Numbered from the stretch's first letter, positions 1 to 8,718 are shown. The stretch: DNA of 62,912 nucleotides from JADKIH01 sp031367345 (GCA_031367345.1 JANLPR010000194.1:1-62912); one strand, 5' to 3'. Notes: a model not told the origin generated them from the letters alone. Numbers and translations: made by a program.

Positions 1-414
1 CAATCGGTTGAGTCAACTAAAACTTCCATTGCTGCTCCGGAAAATTCAGACAGCGATGATAAGTCGGAGAATGATTCAGCTCCTGAAACTAAGAGAGTAG
101 CTCCAAAAAATAAAGATGTTCAGAGTGCCGATGTTTCTGAATCGAAGCAAGTGCTATGGGCTGTTCAGTTCTATGCTTCTCCATCAAAAATTTCTAAGAA
201 GAGTTCTAAGTTTGAAGGTGTTAAAGATGTTAAAGAAGAATTAGAGAACAAAGTATTCAAGTACACGTCGGGGCAATTCGAAAAACAAGAAGATGCTATA
301 GTGCTTCAGTCAAAACTCAGGAAAAGTGGTTTTAAAGATGCCTTTGTTGTAGGCTATTATAACGATAAGAAAGTAAGTTTTAAAGAAGCGACTGAACTTT
401 CGAAGGGGAAGTAA
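1..414 (+). CDS. N-acetylmuramoyl-L-alanine amidase, C-terminal part (SPOR-like domain), 5' end outside window
   Basis: The frame is open from the first base, so the gene begins upstream and only the last 137 residues are visible. Residues 1-48 are an acidic, Ser/Lys-rich linker of low complexity. The rest resembles the SPOR-like tail of Bacteroidota cell-wall amidases: it opens with WAVQFYAS and carries KYTSGQF and DAFVVGYYND, the usual end of these enzymes. The catalytic amidase domain would lie upstream and is not seen. The call rests on this tail and on gene order: an amidase gene directly before an MCE/MlaD gene is common in Bacteroidota. Such enzymes cut the amide bond between MurNAc and the stem peptide in the periplasm, and SPOR-like domains bind denuded glycan. 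Moderate to good confidence. Confidence 0.7.
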   Translation, partial: QSVESTKTSIAAPENSDSDDKSENDSAPETKRVAPKNKDVQSADVSESKQVLWAVQFYASPSKISKKSSKFEGVKDVKEELENKVFKYTSGQFEKQEDAIVLQSKLRKSGFKDAFVVGYYNDKKVSFKEATELSKGK

Positions 415-490
415 TTCAAGGAAAATAGCTACTTTTGAGGCCGGTTGCTTTGGACCTTAATTTATAGTTAAAAGAAGAGTAGAACAATTT

Positions 491-1441
491 ATGAAACTTT
501 CAAAAGAAGTAAGAACAGGATTAATAGTTACCATTGGAATTGCGCTTCTAGTTTGGGGTGTTAATTACCTGAAGGGAATTGATTTTTTTACACGCCAACG
601 ATCTGTGTTTGCAGTTTATTCGCAAGTAGAAGGACTTACATCTAGTAATCCAGTGGTTGTAAATGGAATGAAAGTGGGTATGATCCACAAACTTGAATTG
701 ATGCCCGATGGACGAATTATCGTGAGCATGCATGTAACCAATAAAGTAATAGTTCCGAGAAATTCAAAAGCAGAAATTTTTAGTACCGACCTTTTAGGAT
801 CGAAAGGTATTCGACTTGTTTTTGGTGATAGCAAAGTAGATCTTCTCGATGGTGATACGTTAAACTCTGGAATGCAAGCAAGTTTGTCGGATCAAGTAAG
901 TGCTCAGGTAGCACCGATAAAAATGAAAGCAGAAAACTTACTTTCCTCGCTCGATAGTATTCTCTTTATTATTCGTGATGTGTTTAATGAAAACACCAAA
1001 AGTAACTTACGTCATTCGTTTGAAAGTATTAGCCATTCTCTATCATCGCTAGAAAATGTAGCCGGAAATTTAGATACTGTTCTAGCTAAGCAAGGCCGAT
1101 TGAAAGTGATTTTTGATAATCTTGAATCGATCACGCTTAACTTAAAAGGGAATAACGAAAATATAACTAAGATCATAAATAACTTTTCTTCCATTTCTGA
1201 TACGCTTGCTCGCTCTAATCTTTCTGCAACTTTAAGCAACACACAAAAAACTTTAGAGCAAACTGCTTTGTTAATGGATAAAGTGAATAGAGGCGAAGGT
1301 TCGCTTGGACAACTAGCTACCAATGATAGCTTGTATAATAATCTCAGCTCTTCTTCTAAAAATCTTGATGAACTTCTCAAAGATTTTAAAGCTAATCCTA
1401 AAAAATATTTGAAAGTATCTGTTATTTCTTTCGGTCGATAA
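491..1441 (+). CDS. MlaD/MCE family protein (lipid transport across the envelope)
   Basis: The 316-residue protein has one N-terminal membrane anchor (about residues 10-28), then a single MCE domain (about 38-115, with VEGLTSSNPVVVNGMKVG and LLGSKGIRLVFGD), then a long Ser/Asn/Leu-rich helical tail typical of MlaD-like proteins. MCE proteins form hexameric rings that bind phospholipid in the periplasm for an ABC transporter. The permease and ATPase partners are not in the window, and the LolD-like ATPase at 34138 is not an MlaF candidate. The gene lies 76 bases after the amidase gene and 24 bases before an Fe-S protein gene, a frequent order in this phylum. The ATG at 491 leaves a short basic N-terminus before the membrane segment. 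Confidence 0.85.
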   Translation: MKLSKEVRTGLIVTIGIALLVWGVNYLKGIDFFTRQRSVFAVYSQVEGLTSSNPVVVNGMKVGMIHKLELMPDGRIIVSMHVTNKVIVPRNSKAEIFSTDLLGSKGIRLVFGDSKVDLLDGDTLNSGMQASLSDQVSAQVAPIKMKAENLLSSLDSILFIIRDVFNENTKSNLRHSFESISHSLSSLENVAGNLDTVLAKQGRLKVIFDNLESITLNLKGNNENITKIINNFSSISDTLARSNLSATLSNTQKTLEQTALLMDKVNRGEGSLGQLATNDSLYNNLSSSSKNLDELLKDFKANPKKYLKVSVISFGR

Positions 1442-1465
1442 AATGTAGTCATTAAAATTAATTCA

Positions 1466-2770
1466 ATGTTTGCACAACTAATTTTTGTCATTATTCTTGG
1501 TGCTGCTATCTTTCTGTTCTCTAAAAACATTAGAAAGATTAGTCGCAACATTAAGTTAGGAAGAAACATTGATCGATCTGATAGCAGTTCGGACCGATGG
1601 ATGACGATGGCTAAAGTGGCGCTCGGGCAATCGAAAATGGTGAAACGTCCCATTGCCGGATTTCTACACATCATTGTTTATGCCGGCTTTGTAATTATTA
1701 ACATTGAAGTAATGGAAATAATTATCGATGGTGTTTTTGGGACGCATCGTGTTTTTTACTCTATCGGCGGCTTGTACAATATTTTAATTGGTGGCTTTGA
1801 AATTCTTGCTCTTCTTGTTTTACTTGCTTGTGTCGTTTTTTTAATTCGAAGAAATATTATTAAAGTTCGCCGACTTACAATGGCTGAACTAACATCTTGG
1901 CCACGTACCGATGCAAACTTAATTCTCATAACAGAGATTTTATTGATGACGGCTTTCTTAACAATGAATAGCACCGATCATCTTTTACAAATTCGCGGAG
2001 TTGGTCATTACATTCAAGCCGGTGCATTTCCTGTAAGTTCGTTGATGAGCGGAATGTTCGGCGGATTTTCCGATTCTTCGTTAGAAATGATTGAAAGAAG
2101 CTGTTGGTGGTTTCACATCGTTGGAATTCTTGCCTTCTTAAACTACCTTCCCTATTCAAAACACTTTCACATTCTTTTAGCTTTCCCAAATACTTACTAC
2201 AGCAATCTCCAAAAGAAAGGAAAGTTTACCGATATGGAGAATGTGAGTAGAGAAGTAAAACTGATGCTCGATCCCGCTGCTGTTCTTCCTGAACCTTCTG
2301 ACTCTATGCCTCAAAAGTTCGGAGCGAAAGATGTAAAAGATCTTACGTGGAAACAATTAATGGATGCCTATTCATGCACTGAATGTGGTAGATGTACGTC
2401 CGAATGTCCGGCAAATCAAACTGGGAAATTACTTTCTCCTCGTAAAATTATGATGGATACGCGCGATCGATTGGAAGAAGTAGGAAGGGGTATCGATAAA
2501 AACGGAAAAGAGTATGCAGATGAAAAATCTCTTTTCTCCTATATCACCGAAGAAGAATTGTGGGCGTGTACAAGTTGTAATGCTTGCGTAAATGCTTGTC
2601 CGGTAAATATAGATCCATTGAGTATCATCATCGATATGCGGAGATTTTTGGTGATGGAAGAAAGTAAAGTGCCAACTGAATTGGCAGGGATGTTTAACAG
2701 AATTGAAAACAATGGTGCACCATGGCAGTTTGCACAAGCTGACCGATTAAAATGGGCGCAGGAAAATTAA
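1466..2770 (+). CDS. Membrane-bound (Fe-S)-binding protein, heterodisulfide-reductase-like
   Basis: The 434-residue protein has several hydrophobic segments in its first ~250 residues (one at 1-20, then about 70-95, 110-135, 160-180 and 215-235), resembling a NarI/DsrM-like cytochrome b membrane part. A cytoplasmic part follows with two [4Fe-4S] ferredoxin motifs, CTECGRCTSECP from residue 304 and CTSCNACVNACP from residue 368. This is the HdrE/HdrC-like fusion often annotated only as '(Fe-S)-binding protein'. With the CCG-domain gene 21 bases downstream it probably forms a two-subunit electron-transfer complex linked to the quinone pool. Substrate and partners cannot be told from sequence. 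Confidence 0.85.
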   Translation: MFAQLIFVIILGAAIFLFSKNIRKISRNIKLGRNIDRSDSSSDRWMTMAKVALGQSKMVKRPIAGFLHIIVYAGFVIINIEVMEIIIDGVFGTHRVFYSIGGLYNILIGGFEILALLVLLACVVFLIRRNIIKVRRLTMAELTSWPRTDANLILITEILLMTAFLTMNSTDHLLQIRGVGHYIQAGAFPVSSLMSGMFGGFSDSSLEMIERSCWWFHIVGILAFLNYLPYSKHFHILLAFPNTYYSNLQKKGKFTDMENVSREVKLMLDPAAVLPEPSDSMPQKFGAKDVKDLTWKQLMDAYSCTECGRCTSECPANQTGKLLSPRKIMMDTRDRLEEVGRGIDKNGKEYADEKSLFSYITEEELWACTSCNACVNACPVNIDPLSIIIDMRRFLVMEESKVPTELAGMFNRIENNGAPWQFAQADRLKWAQEN

Positions 2771-2791
2771 TTTTACCGAAAAACGAATAAG

Positions 2792-3571
2792 ATGCAGATT
2801 GAAACAATGGCAGATTATGCTGCAAGAGGTGAAATGCCGGAAATATTATTTTGGGTTGGTTGCGCCGGTAGTTTCGACGAACGTGCACAAAAAATTACGA
2901 AAGCAGTAGCGAAAATTTTACATCACTGCAACGTTAAATTTGCTGTATTAGGTACTGAAGAAAGTTGTACCGGTGATCCTGCTAAACGTGCCGGCAACGA
3001 ATTTTTATTTCAGATGCAAGCCATGACAAACATTCAAGTATTGGATGGCTACGGCGTAAAAAAAATCGTTACTGCTTGCCCGCATTGTTTTAATACGTTG
3101 AAAAATGAATATCCCGATTTAGGCGGCCATTACGATGTCGTTCATCATTCTGAATTGTTGCAATCGTTAATTGATCAGGGAAAACTTGTAGTAAGTGGTG
3201 GCTCGTTTGCAGGTAAGAAAATTACTTTTCACGATCCGTGCTATCTTGGTCGTGGAAATGATGTGTATGAAGCACCTCGAAGTGTTATCCAAAAATTAGA
3301 TAGTGCCTTTACCGAAATGAAACGCTCTCGTGCAAATGGATTTTGTTGCGGCGCGGGTGGTGCTCAAATGTTCAAAGAGCCGGAGAAAGGAACGAAAGAT
3401 GTAAACATTGAACGCACCGAAGAAGCGCTTGCGTTGAAACCGGATGTGATTGCTGTAGGTTGTCCTTTTTGTATGACAATGATGACCGACGGAGTGAAAA
3501 ATTTTAATAAAGAAGACGAAGTAAAAGTTCTCGATATTGCAGAGCTGATTGCACAGGCCCAGGATTTGTAA
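2792..3571 (+). CDS. (Fe-S)-binding protein with cysteine-rich CCG domains (HdrB/GlpC/LutA-like)
   Basis: The 259-residue soluble protein has two cysteine-rich CCG-type modules. The first contains WVGCAGSFDERA near residue 25 and CPHCFNTL near residue 104; the second contains HDPCYLGRGNDVYE and ends with GFCCGAGGAQMF near residue 190 and GCPFCMTMM near 228. CCG domains ligate non-cubane [4Fe-4S] clusters in heterodisulfide reductase HdrB and bind clusters in GlpC, LutA and GlcF. The gene follows the membrane Fe-S gene by 21 bases in the same direction and is probably cotranscribed with it. A glcD-like flavoprotein is at 10689, but it is not adjacent, so a GlcDEF-type complex is only a possibility. 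Confidence 0.88.
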   Translation: MQIETMADYAARGEMPEILFWVGCAGSFDERAQKITKAVAKILHHCNVKFAVLGTEESCTGDPAKRAGNEFLFQMQAMTNIQVLDGYGVKKIVTACPHCFNTLKNEYPDLGGHYDVVHHSELLQSLIDQGKLVVSGGSFAGKKITFHDPCYLGRGNDVYEAPRSVIQKLDSAFTEMKRSRANGFCCGAGGAQMFKEPEKGTKDVNIERTEEALALKPDVIAVGCPFCMTMMTDGVKNFNKEDEVKVLDIAELIAQAQDL

Positions 3572-3736
3572 GGGAGCATTAGTTTTACTTATTGTCTATT
3601 TAGATTAATTCTGCACAGTATATTAAAATACGGACATCAAATTTCATATTCAGTTTTGGAAAGTATAACTCCTTTCCGATTTTTGCTAAACTATTTTTTG
3701 TTTGAGAATTATTTGTAGAGCTTTTAAAGATTGGAA

Positions 3737-4978
3737 ATGAAAAAAATACATTTTATGTTTCGGCTAATTATTTTGGTGCTTTTTTATTTATCAATAAGTT
3801 TAATGCTCCAACATTACCCTGAAGCAACAAAAATGTTTTCGTCGCCCGATGCGAAAGAGTATTTGTCGGTTGGTAACGAATTTTTTCATTTGAGTGAAGT
3901 TGGTTATTCAGAAACGCGACCATTCCTTTTTCCTTTGGTTATAAAATCAATCAATAGTATTTTTGGTATCAATGGTATTTGGTTTATCCAATTTAGTTTC
4001 TGGCTATTTTCTGTTAACCTAATTTATTATTGTATTTTAAATTTTACTTCAAATAAATTTCTTTCTACACTTGGGTTTATTCTTATGGGATCAAACTTGT
4101 CTTTTTTATCGCTTACGTATCATGCACTGACTGAAGTAAGTGTTATTTTTATTTTGACAGTGTTGTTATATTATTTTTCTAAATCTATAACCAAAAATGA
4201 TAGTCTCAAATCTATTTTTCTATTTTTAGTCGGTTTTTCAATCTTGTCGGTTATTAAACCTTTGTTTTTTATTCCTTTTATTATTACCGGAATAATCGCA
4301 ATAGTTTTTTTTGGTAAAGAAATATTTTTTAAAGTTAAAAATATTTTGATGGTAGGGTTGATTCTACTTCCTATTGTTTTACAAGTAAGTGTTATGAAAT
4401 TGAAGTATGGAAGCTTTCAAGTTTCTCGCATCAGCACTCTAACGTTTAAAAAATATTTCGTTGCTGAACTTATAAATAATCTAAATCTTGAAGAGAGTGA
4501 TAACGTTAATTGGCAAAAATCCGTCGATCAATCTATGTCGCTTTCTAATAGTGAAATTGTTACTTTGTTAGCTGAAAATAAAACTAAAGTAGTTCATCAA
4601 TTTGCTCATAATGTATATGAAAATTTAAACGGTTTTCCAACATTTTTATCTTTTCCTGAAACTAATAGTAATTCATCTTTTTTATTGAGCTTCATGATTG
4701 GTTTTAATCATGTATTCTTCTTCATTCATTTACTATTTCTACCGCTTTTAACCATAGTTATATTTAATCTTATCAGAGAAAGGAAAACTCAAAAACTTCT
4801 GGTTTATACTTCTTTGTTGGTAATTCATTTATATATTATTTTTTCTTCCGGAATATCTTTTTGGTCGGGCGACAGACTTCTACTTATTGATATTCCTATT
4901 TGGCTGACGCTGTATGCTATTGCGCTTAATGATAGTGCTAGAATTTTTGCAGGCCAGAAACTTGTAGTAATAGCATAA
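3737..4978 (+). CDS. Polytopic membrane protein, dolichyl-P-mannose/GT39-like glycosyltransferase fold
   Basis: This 414-residue protein has about 9-11 hydrophobic helices. After the first helix it has SSPDAKEYLSVGNEF and, a little later, YSETRPFLFPLVI, the acidic first-loop pattern of GT-C membrane glycosyltransferases that use lipid-linked sugars. The frame also opens at a TTG two codons earlier, but the ATG at 3737 is the natural start. The gene is AT-rich and stands between the Fe-S operon and the first dispersed inverted repeat. Acceptor and sugar cannot be told. It may be an acquired gene, judged from base composition and repeat-bounded surroundings. Confidence 0.6.
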   Translation: MKKIHFMFRLIILVLFYLSISLMLQHYPEATKMFSSPDAKEYLSVGNEFFHLSEVGYSETRPFLFPLVIKSINSIFGINGIWFIQFSFWLFSVNLIYYCILNFTSNKFLSTLGFILMGSNLSFLSLTYHALTEVSVIFILTVLLYYFSKSITKNDSLKSIFLFLVGFSILSVIKPLFFIPFIITGIIAIVFFGKEIFFKVKNILMVGLILLPIVLQVSVMKLKYGSFQVSRISTLTFKKYFVAELINNLNLEESDNVNWQKSVDQSMSLSNSEIVTLLAENKTKVVHQFAHNVYENLNGFPTFLSFPETNSNSSFLLSFMIGFNHVFFFIHLLFLPLLTIVIFNLIRERKTQKLLVYTSLLVIHLYIIFSSGISFWSGDRLLLIDIPIWLTLYAIALNDSARIFAGQKLVVIA

Positions 4979-5445
4979 TGTCCGATCGGCTAAATGTTGA
5001 GTGATTTACCGTGTGTGAAATTATTCAGCCACACACTGGAATAATTAATAATGAACAATGATTAATGAACAATGATTTGGAATAATTAATAATGACCATT
5101 AACAAATCTAATGCGAATAGGTGAGTTTTTTATAGATTTAATTGAGATGTGATTCATGAATTCGATATTAAGTATTGATGTTTTTTTTTGATGATTGAAC
5201 TTAATATTAAGCTTAAGTAGCAACTACATAATTTTTAAATTGTTGTATCTAGGATACGAACTAACTAATATTAGTTTACTATACAAAATCGAAATCATTT
5301 GAATGAATACTCTTCAATTCTATTAATTCATACTCGCTAATTTTTCTAATTCGACTGTATACTTATATTTATGTAACATTTGGTTATAAATGTCGTTTAA
5401 AATAATGTTCATGAAAAAATATAATGAATTTTATTCTAGAGGAAA
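4979..5445. other. AT-rich intergenic region with one dispersed inverted-repeat element
   Basis: These 467 bases hold no convincing gene. The left end carries a copy of the inverted-repeat element (4984-5038), followed to about 5105 by degenerate repeats built from AATTAATAATG and AACAATG. From 5105 to 5445 the DNA is AT-rich with no clear hairpin or promoter that I can recognise. Confidence 0.6.
4984..5038. repeat. Dispersed inverted-repeat element, family A, copy 1
   Basis: A ~55-bp element with imperfect arms CGGCTAAAT (4987-4995) and ATTCAGCC (5023-5030), flanked by GAT on the left and ACACACT on the right. Related copies occur at 6417-6471 and 28302-28357. All three are followed on the right by a purine-rich step and the AATTAATAATG type of simple repeat. 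The size and arms suggest a REP- or MITE-like palindromic element. No transposase is visible in the window. Confidence 0.6.
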
Positions 5446-6282
5446 ATGAAATTAGTTGAAAATCTACTTTATTCTTATTGTAATCTTATTCATAAATCTA
5501 AGTTGGTGAAACAAGATATTTCAGGCGATTCTTCGTTGACTCTTGAAGAAAAAGCCAGTAAATATTTTTGGTATGAATTCAAAAAAAGTCCCAGATTTGA
5601 TGCTCTCTTTAATTTAGAGTTAAAAGATAAAGTTGTGGTAGAAATTGGAGCAGGGTATGGTGGTTATTTGTACCATCTATTAAAAAGTGGGGTTAAACAT
5701 GTTTATGGAATTGATGTTGATGATGAAAGATTAAAGGATGCCGCTAAACTTGTTGAAGCCAATTATAAAGAAAAGAATTTTTCTTTTTCCTCAAGAGGTG
5801 CTGAAATGATGAGTCATATTGAAGACAATAGTGTTGACTTAATTGTAAGTGACGCAGTTTTCGAACATATTCTAAATAGAGATAGAATGTTTGAAGAAGT
5901 AAATCGTATTTTAAAACCTGGTGGTAAATTATGCTTCAGTACATCTCCGATTTGGAAAACTAGAAATGGTGGTCACTTAGGACGATATATTCCTATTTAT
6001 TGGTCTCATTTAATTTTCTCTGATAAAACAATCATCAATGTATTAAATCGACAAAAAACAAATCATGATTTTCCAAACGATGCCCTTGACAATATGATTG
6101 TTATTTATAAAACTATCGGAAAATTAACAATTGCAAAATTGAAAAAAGAAATTGTTAATTCAGGACTGAAAATTAGTTCATTTAGAAATATTACAAAGAG
6201 TAAAATTAAAAAAGTGCTAATGAATCTTCCGTTTGGTGAAGAATATTTTGCAGGATCTATAGTTGTAGAAGTAAGAAAGTAA
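5446..6282 (+). CDS. SAM-dependent class I methyltransferase
   Basis: The 278-residue protein has a Rossmann methyltransferase core in the middle: motif I VVEIGAGYGGYLYHLL (about residues 64-79), the acidic end of strand 2 YGIDVDDERL, SVDLIVSDAVFEHI as motif IV, and VNRILKPGGKLCFST as motif V, matching the Methyltransf_11 pattern. The N-terminal ~50 and C-terminal ~90 residues are extra and probably define the substrate, which is unknown. The gene is AT-rich and Lys-rich, stands alone, and is bracketed by two same-orientation copies of repeat family A, suggesting acquisition or mobility. Its neighbour at 3737 looks like a glycosyltransferase, so surface glycan decoration is possible but unproven. 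Confidence 0.8.
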   Translation: MKLVENLLYSYCNLIHKSKLVKQDISGDSSLTLEEKASKYFWYEFKKSPRFDALFNLELKDKVVVEIGAGYGGYLYHLLKSGVKHVYGIDVDDERLKDAAKLVEANYKEKNFSFSSRGAEMMSHIEDNSVDLIVSDAVFEHILNRDRMFEEVNRILKPGGKLCFSTSPIWKTRNGGHLGRYIPIYWSHLIFSDKTIINVLNRQKTNHDFPNDALDNMIVIYKTIGKLTIAKLKKEIVNSGLKISSFRNITKSKIKKVLMNLPFGEEYFAGSIVVEVRK

Positions 6283-6416
6283 TTGATCGCACACTTTGCC
6301 GGTAAGGTGAATACCCTTTTATTTGTAACCAATTAATATTTTTTTGTATTACAGGAATATAGTCTTGTAATAATTCTTTTTATTTTGAAATTTTTGTTAT
6401 GTATTTTTAGCACTCT

Positions 6417-6471
6417 GATCGGCTGAATGTTGTGTGATGGGCAGTGTGAGAGATCATTTAGCCGCACACAG
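6417..6471. repeat. Dispersed inverted-repeat element, family A, copy 2
   Basis: Arms CGGCTGAATG (6420-6429) and CATTTAGCCG (6455-6464) pair with a single G-T position. The element resembles copy 1 at 4984 and copy 3 at 28302 and has the same orientation as copy 1. Copies 1 and 2 enclose the methyltransferase gene at 5446-6282. Confidence 0.65.
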
Positions 6472-6475
6472 TAGA

Positions 6476-6715
6476 GGAATTAATAATTAATAATTAATAA
6501 TGAAGAATGATATGGAATAATTAATATTGAAAAATGATTAATGAAAAATGATTTGGAATAATTAATAATGAACAATGATAAATTAATAGTGATTTGGAAT
6601 AATTAATAATGAACAATGTTTAATGAAAAATGATTTTGAATAATTAATAATGAACAATGTTTAGTGAAAAATGATTTGGAATAATTAACAATGAACAATG
6701 TTTAATGAAAAATGG
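6476..6715. repeat. Degenerate tandem array of AATTAATAATG / AACAATG units
   Basis: About 240 bases in which a unit of roughly 40-45 bases (GGAATAATTAATAATGAAC, then AATGTTTAATGAAAAATG and GATTT) recurs at least five times with small changes. Similar shorter tracts follow the family A elements at 5040 and 28365, and a complementary-strand version precedes rny at 36090-36250. It is non-coding and of unknown function. Confidence 0.7.
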
Positions 6716-6736
6716 TTATTTATTAATTGACTGCTC

Positions 6737-6870
6737 CGCCAATTCTGGATCATCGTCTTAAACGAAAGCCCACTGCTGCTTCGACGGACATCCGTCCGTT
6801 GTTTTGAACTGTGTGATATTTATCCACCAATCATGGCTCATCGTCTTAAATGAAAGATCACTTCTTCAAC
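6737..6870. repeat. Direct repeat pair (~47 bp) with an intervening small palindrome
   Basis: Two copies (6737-6784 and 6824-6870) share the core TCATCGTCTTAAA followed by YGAAAG and CACT. Between them ACGGAC-ATCC-GTCCGT (6784-6799) is a perfect 6-bp stem with a 4-base loop. No gene is associated. Confidence 0.55.
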
Positions 6871-7023
6871 GGTTCCAATCGCAATCGGAATTGCTAGAGA
6901 GAAATGCCGCCGGAAGAATTTATTTTGTCATTGAAAAAAAAGTTTGCTCAGTCTCAACATTTCGCCCAGCATTCAATAGCTATATGAAGTATCATTTTAG
7001 CACTTTTGTTTTATAAAAGGACG

Positions 7024-7060
7024 AATCATAAAAATCCTCAATTCAGCTAAATCCCGGTAC
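7024..7060. repeat. 37-bp dispersed repeat, family B, copy 1
   Basis: It starts AATCATAAAAATCCTCA and ends GCTAAATCCCGGTAC. Near-identical 37-base copies lie at 28233-28269 and 28840-28876, with a partial copy at 28189-28208. The ATCCCGGT end is the most conserved part. All copies lie in non-coding islands. Confidence 0.7.
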
Positions 7061-7069
7061 TGTCGTTCA

Positions 7070-8080
7070 CTACTTCCCCCACATTCTTACCCACAATTCC
7101 GCCAACGCTTTTTTACCTGACCCTTCAACTCGTCCTCTTTGAATAACTAAATCGTTGTCGGCATCGCGTCCTAATTTATATCGGAAAACAAAATTCGAAG
7201 TCGGATCATTCCACCCTGAAATCTGTCCAAAGCGGATGTCATTAAAAAAATAACTCGAATCCTTTTTCTCTATCACATAATAGTCTTTAGAAAAATGCTT
7301 TAGCTTATCCAAATCTTGATCGCTCGGAAGCGAATTTAAAAAATTTCTATTTTGAGAATGAAAAGTAAAAGCTAAATTTTTATCGTTGTCAAATACGGAT
7401 TGATAACTGATAAAAAATCCGGTGTCGTTTTTTGCTATGATATACCAAAGAAAATTATTCAGTGGAGTAGGGGTAGTAAAATAATCGGTCGCCTCTATTT
7501 TTTGCTCGCTCAGTTGTGCTCTTGTATTCTTATCTATTTTATATTTATCTACTCCTGCCATTACCAAATAAGCCATGCAAATTGCAAGAGCGCCTTTTGC
7601 CCATTTATTTCGGGCCGGATGATTTTTTTTGAGAATCATCAACGCAATAGCTGAGATTAAAAGTGAAATAGTAAAGAATGGATCTGCTACAAACAATAAA
7701 TTGAACGTCACTCTGTAATGGTTGAATGGTTCAAACCATCCTGTGCCATAACATGTAAACGAATCGATAATAATATGCAAGAAATTTCCAGTTCCGAAAA
7801 TAAGGAGCCAGTCTATAAAGGTCATTGTCGTTTTTTTATACCAACTGGTAAAAAGAAACGCAAGCATCGGCGAAACGATAAGTGCAAATAAGATGGAATG
7901 CGTGAACCCTCGATGTGCCATTAATCCGTCAGCCTGACTCATCCAAGTAGAAGTAAATATGTCTATGTCCGGTATATTATTGGCTACAGCGCCCCAAAGC
8001 ATTGCCTTTTTACCTATTTTTTTTCCGGCAAGTACCTGTCCTAAACAAGCCCCGAGGACTGTATGTGTTAAAGAATCCAT
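7070..8080 (-). CDS. Membrane-bound metal-dependent hydrolase (YdjM/DUF457-like)
   Basis: The 336-residue protein starts MDSLTHTVLGACLGQV, followed by WGAVANNIPDIDIF and MAHRGFTHSI, the His/Asp motifs of the YdjM-like putative membrane hydrolase family. Four or five hydrophobic helices fill residues 20-180, and a soluble C-terminal region of about 150 residues follows. The biochemical role of the family is not established, although the His and Asp residues suggest a bound metal. The gene runs alone on the minus strand, divergent from the SlyD-like gene with about 100 bases between the two starts, and ends at the edge of the repeat island. Confidence 0.82.
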   Translation of the reverse strand: MDSLTHTVLGACLGQVLAGKKIGKKAMLWGAVANNIPDIDIFTSTWMSQADGLMAHRGFTHSILFALIVSPMLAFLFTSWYKKTTMTFIDWLLIFGTGNFLHIIIDSFTCYGTGWFEPFNHYRVTFNLLFVADPFFTISLLISAIALMILKKNHPARNKWAKGALAICMAYLVMAGVDKYKIDKNTRAQLSEQKIEATDYFTTPTPLNNFLWYIIAKNDTGFFISYQSVFDNDKNLAFTFHSQNRNFLNSLPSDQDLDKLKHFSKDYYVIEKKDSSYFFNDIRFGQISGWNDPTSNFVFRYKLGRDADNDLVIQRGRVEGSGKKALAELWVRMWGK

Positions 8081-8182
8081 ATTTTTATTCAGAATTGGCC
8101 TTTTATGACCTTTTAGAAATACTTTTTAAAAGTAGGTTTTACAGAGTGATAAAAATGTATTTTCACGAAAAATTTTTAAAAA

Positions 8183-8674
8183 ATGCAAGTAGCAAACAAT
8201 ACGGTGGTGACTGTAACATATCAGCTCCATTCTAACTTACCCTCAGTAACAAAAAGTCATGTGGAAACTGCTGATAAAAGTAATCCACTTCAATTTATCT
8301 ATGGGAGCGGAATGATGATTCCCGGTTTTGAAAAAGGTTTAGAAGGTAAATCGAAAGGTGATTCTTTTGAATTTATTATTCAGCCCGAAGAAGGTTATGG
8401 CGATAATGACGCTTCCGCTGTGATTGATCTTCCGATCGATATTTTTAAAGTTGACAATGTGATCGATTTAAAAGTATTGACCGTGGGAAATGTATTACCT
8501 ATGAGCGACAATATGGGTAATGTAATGAATGGAAAAGTAGTTTCTTATACCGATGAATCGGTGAAAATGGATTTCAACCACCCACTTTCAGGGCATGAAT
8601 TACATTTTACTGGCGAGATCGTTGATGTACGTGAAGCGACTCAAGAAGAAGTTGAGCACGGTCATGTTCATTAA
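8183..8674 (+). CDS. FKBP-type peptidyl-prolyl cis-trans isomerase, SlyD-like
   Basis: The 163-residue protein has the split FKBP domain of SlyD: VTVTYQLHS at the start, FIYGSGMMIPGFEKGLEGKS around residues 38-57 (active-site region), an inserted-flap segment from about 70 to 120, and the closing strand HELHFTGEIVDVREAT. It ends in HGHVH, a short relic of the His-rich metal-binding tail of SlyD. It should act in the cytoplasm on X-Pro bonds of folding proteins. The gene stands alone and is followed by a bidirectional terminator shared with the convergent DUF3127 gene. A longer start in another frame at 8002 is not credible. Confidence 0.88.
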   Translation: MQVANNTVVTVTYQLHSNLPSVTKSHVETADKSNPLQFIYGSGMMIPGFEKGLEGKSKGDSFEFIIQPEEGYGDNDASAVIDLPIDIFKVDNVIDLKVLTVGNVLPMSDNMGNVMNGKVVSYTDESVKMDFNHPLSGHELHFTGEIVDVREATQEEVEHGHVH

Positions 8675-8718
8675 TATAAAAGTGATTTGAAAAAAATAGA
8701 GTAAAAAAAGTAAAATAA

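Larger units (their letters stand above)
6283..7069. other. Repeat-rich intergenic island
   Basis: About 790 bases without a supported gene. From left to right they contain an inverted-repeat element (6417-6471), a degenerate tandem array (6476-6715), a reverse-oriented copy of a sequence also found at 28635 (6715-6737), a ~47-bp direct repeat pair (6737-6784 and 6824-6870), a GC-richer segment containing GCCGCCGGAAGAATT that recurs near 28954, and a 37-bp repeat also found near 28.2 and 28.8 kb (7024-7060). The open frame at 6804-7016 runs through repeats and has no protein-like features. Confidence 0.7.

Noticed and set aside
6804..7016. A 70-residue open frame in the repeat island
   Set aside because: It runs through direct repeats, has no conserved features and differs from real genes in composition.
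8002..8235. A 77-residue plus-strand frame before the slyD-like gene
   Set aside because: It is antisense to the start of the hydrolase gene at 7070-8080 and has no family features.
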